Source: Dendrophyllia cribrosa
Lineage: Eukaryota; Cnidaria; Anthozoa; Scleractinia; Dendrophylliidae
DNA: 64,000 nucleotides
Reading direction: 5' to 3'
NCBI GenBank assembly: GCA_024195265.1
Contig: JAJLRJ010000005.1
Span: forward strand, 42,650,587-42,714,586
Below are positions 60,930 to 64,000 of this stretch, one piece after another (within the stretch, counting starts at the first letter, position 1; every line of letters starts with the position of its first letter). The translations under genes were made by a program, and so were the position numbers. The notes under the pieces were generated by a model. That model made no database searches. It was not told where the DNA came from and saw only the letters and a program-made list of their open reading frames with translations.

Positions 60930-61500
60930 GTAAATGGAATTTTCTGCCATGTATACAGTAAACTGTATGAAGACAGACACCCCTGTAATGTGGAAACATC
61001 TCTAAGATGGACATCAAATTATTATTGGCTGGTTCTGGCCGAATTTCACTTGTATGTCTGTAACTAAACTCTCTATAAAGCGAATGACTAACGCTGGTCT
61101 CAAAGATGTCTGGCTCAGGCAGAGTTCACTGTAGTATGTTTTGCTACCTCTCTATGTTTACTGTAAGTAATTCATTTTTAACACAAATTTACTCATAATT
61201 TTGCATTTAAAACAAGTTTAGAACTCTTTTTCGTCAAAACACAATTTAAGAGAGTGTCCACCAGAAAACCAGGCAGGACCAGGCAGGAGGTGATAATACT
61301 CAAATCACCGATTTCGCTCAAACTTGGCACAAAGGTTGAGGGTCATGAGTAGATACATGTACCAAAATATAAGGTCAACATTTTGTATTCTCTCTGAGTT
61401 GTAGGGTCCCCCCCGAAAAATGGCCGTTTGGCACAAATTTATGCATATTAATTAGCTAAATTTATTCGAGTGGTTAGACAACAAAAATAGCAGCCTGGGA

Positions 61501-62000
61501 NNNNNNNNNNNNNNNNNNNNNNNNNNNNNNNNNNNNNNNNNNNNNNNNNNNNNNNNNNNNNNNNNNNNNNNNNNNNNNNNNNNNNNNNNNNNNNNNNNNN
61601 NNNNNNNNNNNNNNNNNNNNNNNNNNNNNNNNNNNNNNNNNNNNNNNNNNNNNNNNNNNNNNNNNNNNNNNNNNNNNNNNNNNNNNNNNNNNNNNNNNNN
61701 NNNNNNNNNNNNNNNNNNNNNNNNNNNNNNNNNNNNNNNNNNNNNNNNNNNNNNNNNNNNNNNNNNNNNNNNNNNNNNNNNNNNNNNNNNNNNNNNNNNN
61801 NNNNNNNNNNNNNNNNNNNNNNNNNNNNNNNNNNNNNNNNNNNNNNNNNNNNNNNNNNNNNNNNNNNNNNNNNNNNNNNNNNNNNNNNNNNNNNNNNNNN
61901 NNNNNNNNNNNNNNNNNNNNNNNNNNNNNNNNNNNNNNNNNNNNNNNNNNNNNNNNNNNNNNNNNNNNNNNNNNNNNNNNNNNNNNNNNNNNNNNNNNNN
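61501..62000. other. Assembly gap of 500 N
   Basis: Exactly 500 undetermined bases, a typical placeholder, so the true size is unknown. It probably hides the 3' exons of ZFAND2: exon 6 ends at 60929 with a good donor and no matching exon is visible between there and PRORP. Confidence 0.99.
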
Positions 62001-62425
62001 AAAGTTTTTTGTCAATTTTCAATTGTTTTATTATTTGTGGGCAAAAAGAAATGACATGTGCTTGTCCATCTGACAGAGGTTTTGTCGCACCCTACGGACC
62101 GTCTGAGATCAGGCTAATCTGGTGGTCGACTACAAGCAGTCCAGGGCTGTTCTTCGCTTCCCTCCTGGTCCTCCGAATCCCTAGTTATAGCCGTGCTTCC
62201 CAGCCACCCAAATTTTGCCCATTATCTGTTGCCCGCGTTACTTATGTACTTTATGCACTAAGCTGGGAAATAGCACCATTCTTGAAAATAGTTCATTAAC
62301 AGTGGATATTTGGAATAAATTATTTATGGCAAAATAAACATTTACATTTAAGCACACAAATGCTGATTAGATACATGTATACTGTCAATAATAATATTAA
62401 AATTATTGTTCCCTAGTCACTGCCA

Positions 62426-64000
62426 TTATTCAAACTCCCTTTTCATTCCTACTCTTGTCGCACATCTCCAGGTATCATCTTTTGCAGGGAAGTGCCAGGA
62501 ATTCCCAGCACGCTGTACTACAGGATCAAATGTTTGCCTGAAAAACTTGAGTTTTCCATTGTTGTTAGTTGTAAAAGAAACACAATTCAGTCTTGTCCAT
62601 CTCAAAAATGTCCACCACAAATTGATTGGTAATAAAAGCCGGTGATCTCTAAGCCTATCATTGGTAACCACTTCAACTTGTTGCATTCCACTAAATGCTG
62701 CAGCATACAGAAGATACAAGTCATCATTGTTAAACTTATTTGTGTACACTGAGCAAACACTCTCCAGATTGGTAATTAAGCTTTCGGCGTGATTCCTTAC
62801 AAGTGCATTGTGGCGAATTATTAGCAGTACTTTTTTCTTTTGAGCTGCAAAGTGTTGCGCTGTCTCTTTAAGTCTGTCTGTTGAGAATATCATACTCTTT
62901 CTGTTAGCCATTGATCCATGGAGGCCAACATTTAGGCCATCAACAATGACATCAAATGGGCCCATTTCTTTAACAAACTGCTTGAAATCATCAAGCTCTT
63001 GGCACATTCTTTTATCCAACTTCTTTCCATGAAGCACTGTTACATTTTGTTCAAAACAGCTTGACAGCTTGATGATCTCGCATTCAAGCTGAGATATCTC
63101 ACTGGGAGATATGCCACATGTCAGCTGATTGCCGCAGTTAGAACACATTCCTATCTCGGAAACCTTACACATCGTCCACGTCCAGTGGTAATATGGGTCA
63201 TATCTGAACCAGGAGCGTATTACCTGGAGTAACTGATTGGTAAGTTTTGCACCAGCATGTTGTAGATAATGGAACACTTTGATTGACATTCCACCATACA
63301 CCTTGTACCTTTTATCATCATCATCATTACTTTTTGTACTTGAAGCAACGCTGGCTTTAACATCATCAACTTCATCTTCTTCTGGTGCGTGTTGCGGAAC
63401 ATTGTTCGTATTAAGCAGTGATGCAATCATTTCCTTATCAACAGTCAAGCATCTGTCACCCCTGCTTGCACGGCAATGAGCTTGTTGTTGGCATTTCTCA
63501 TCAAAAAGCTGAAAGGCTTTTTTTGACAAGCCACTTTGGGCTAAGCTTTTGATAACATAGTCATAGTGGCGTGTGTGATGGATCATGTTCTCATTTGAGA
63601 TGCCGCGTAGCATTTCAATAGCTTTTTCAAACTGTTGTCGATTGCAGTAAGACTTGATCATAGTTGTTTTAGTTCCTTCACCAATGTAACTGACACTTTT
63701 CTTCATTTCCTCATATAACCTATCCACTGCTTTGTGTTCACTATGAGTCATAAACATGTGTAGCAATGAATTAGTACCCTCGACTGACCAGGAAGTACCA
63801 GACTCTTTTCTACTTTCTTCAAACAGCTGTAAAGCACCTGCGATGTCACCCGTCTCTATGTGTGTTTTAATCTTTGTTTCAAGATGCGCACTTTGGTCAT
63901 TTTCCGGGCTTTTACTGGAAGTGGATGTAGATGTAGATGAAACACTAACGGATGACAGGAATGTTTTCGAAAGGAACCACGTGTTTGCTACACGTGCCCT
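62426..64000 (-). CDS. PRORP: Mitochondrial ribonuclease P catalytic subunit (protein-only RNase P), 5' end beyond the window
   Basis: One long open frame of 524 codons runs from the window edge to TAA at 62426-62428. Residues below are numbered from the leucine codon at 63766. The enzyme cuts 5' leaders from mitochondrial tRNA precursors, with TRMT10C and HSD17B10 as partners in vertebrates. Upstream of codon 1 lie Ser/Thr-rich residues that fit the end of a presequence, then several PPR-type helical pairs (for example GDIAGALQLFEESRK, DYVIKSLAQSGLSKKAFQLF). The zinc site is C208/C211 (CSNC) with H425 and C435. The NYN/PIN nuclease shows D276 (VDGLNVG), D348-D349 (NNDDLYLLYAA) and D374 (NDRLRDH), matching the four catalytic aspartates of human PRORP. 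The C-terminus VVQRAGNSWHFP is family-typical. The visible part is intronless and no lesion is seen. The true start lies outside the window. Confidence 0.95.
   Translation of the reverse strand, partial: RARVANTWFLSKTFLSSVSVSSTSTSTSSKSPENDQSAHLETKIKTHIETGDIAGALQLFEESRKESGTSWSVEGTNSLLHMFMTHSEHKAVDRLYEEMKKSVSYIGEGTKTTMIKSYCNRQQFEKAIEMLRGISNENMIHHTRHYDYVIKSLAQSGLSKKAFQLFDEKCQQQAHCRASRGDRCLTVDKEMIASLLNTNNVPQHAPEEDEVDDVKASVASSTKSNDDDDKRYKVYGGMSIKVFHYLQHAGAKLTNQLLQVIRSWFRYDPYYHWTWTMCKVSEIGMCSNCGNQLTCGISPSEISQLECEIIKLSSCFEQNVTVLHGKKLDKRMCQELDDFKQFVKEMGPFDVIVDGLNVGLHGSMANRKSMIFSTDRLKETAQHFAAQKKKVLLIIRHNALVRNHAESLITNLESVCSVYTNKFNNDDLYLLYAAAFSGMQQVEVVTNDRLRDHRLLLPINLWWTFLRWTRLNCVSFTTNNNGKLKFFRQTFDPVVQRAGNSWHFPAKDDTWRCATRVGMKREFE

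Noticed and set aside
61452..62022. ORFs of more than 180 residues made of X
   Set aside because: They span the 500-N assembly gap.

Overview
The window is intron-rich, AT-rich animal nuclear DNA. I read it as cnidarian, most likely an anthozoan such as a stony coral. Reasons: animal-type genes with many short exons and GT-AG introns (AMDHD2, ZFAND2, a metazoan-type PRORP), a dense load of small foldback DNA elements (MITEs), a decayed Penelope-like retroelement, and repeat motifs that from memory resemble ones common in coral assemblies. Species cannot be fixed by eye. There are no operons, CRISPR arrays or bacterial signals.

Layout. Bases 1-36,000 are essentially gene-free. They hold hairpin MITEs, a 120-bp tandem array (2997-3715), two copies of a 1.4-1.6 kb element with long inverted ends (5757-7130 and 26932-28516), a 310-base cytosine run (9000-9309), a roughly 4-kb structure with inverted arms and tRNA-like modules (11264-15263), and a broken Penelope-like element (about 31040-32700). 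Only weak gene candidates occur here: a two-exon 30-residue ORF at 8001-8518 and a one-stop open frame at 18776-19151.

Bases 36,000-64,000 hold four well supported genes. AMDHD2 (36316-46480, +, nine coding exons, 424 residues) deacetylates N-acetylglucosamine-6-phosphate in the cytosol; its introns carry a 369-bp foldback, a minisatellite of about 120 bp and other repeats. A five-exon minus-strand gene (50186-53775, 185 residues) encodes an unidentified, probably mitochondrial protein with one PPR-like hairpin. Its start lies 156 bases from the start of ZFAND2 (53932 onward, +), so the two probably share a bidirectional promoter. ZFAND2 is readable for six exons (109 residues); its second zinc finger is cut off, most likely by the 500-N assembly gap at 61501-62000. 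PRORP, the protein-only mitochondrial RNase P nuclease, fills 62426-64000 on the minus strand and runs off the window.

Two of the four genes are predicted to act in mitochondria. ZFAND2 belongs to proteasome/ER stress handling and AMDHD2 to amino-sugar catabolism. I see no evidence that they form one pathway. No clear new biological system is visible. The best leads are the unidentified mitochondrial protein and its shared promoter, two minus-strand exon-like ORFs between 46.5 and 49.9 kb, and the foldback-rich repeat landscape.
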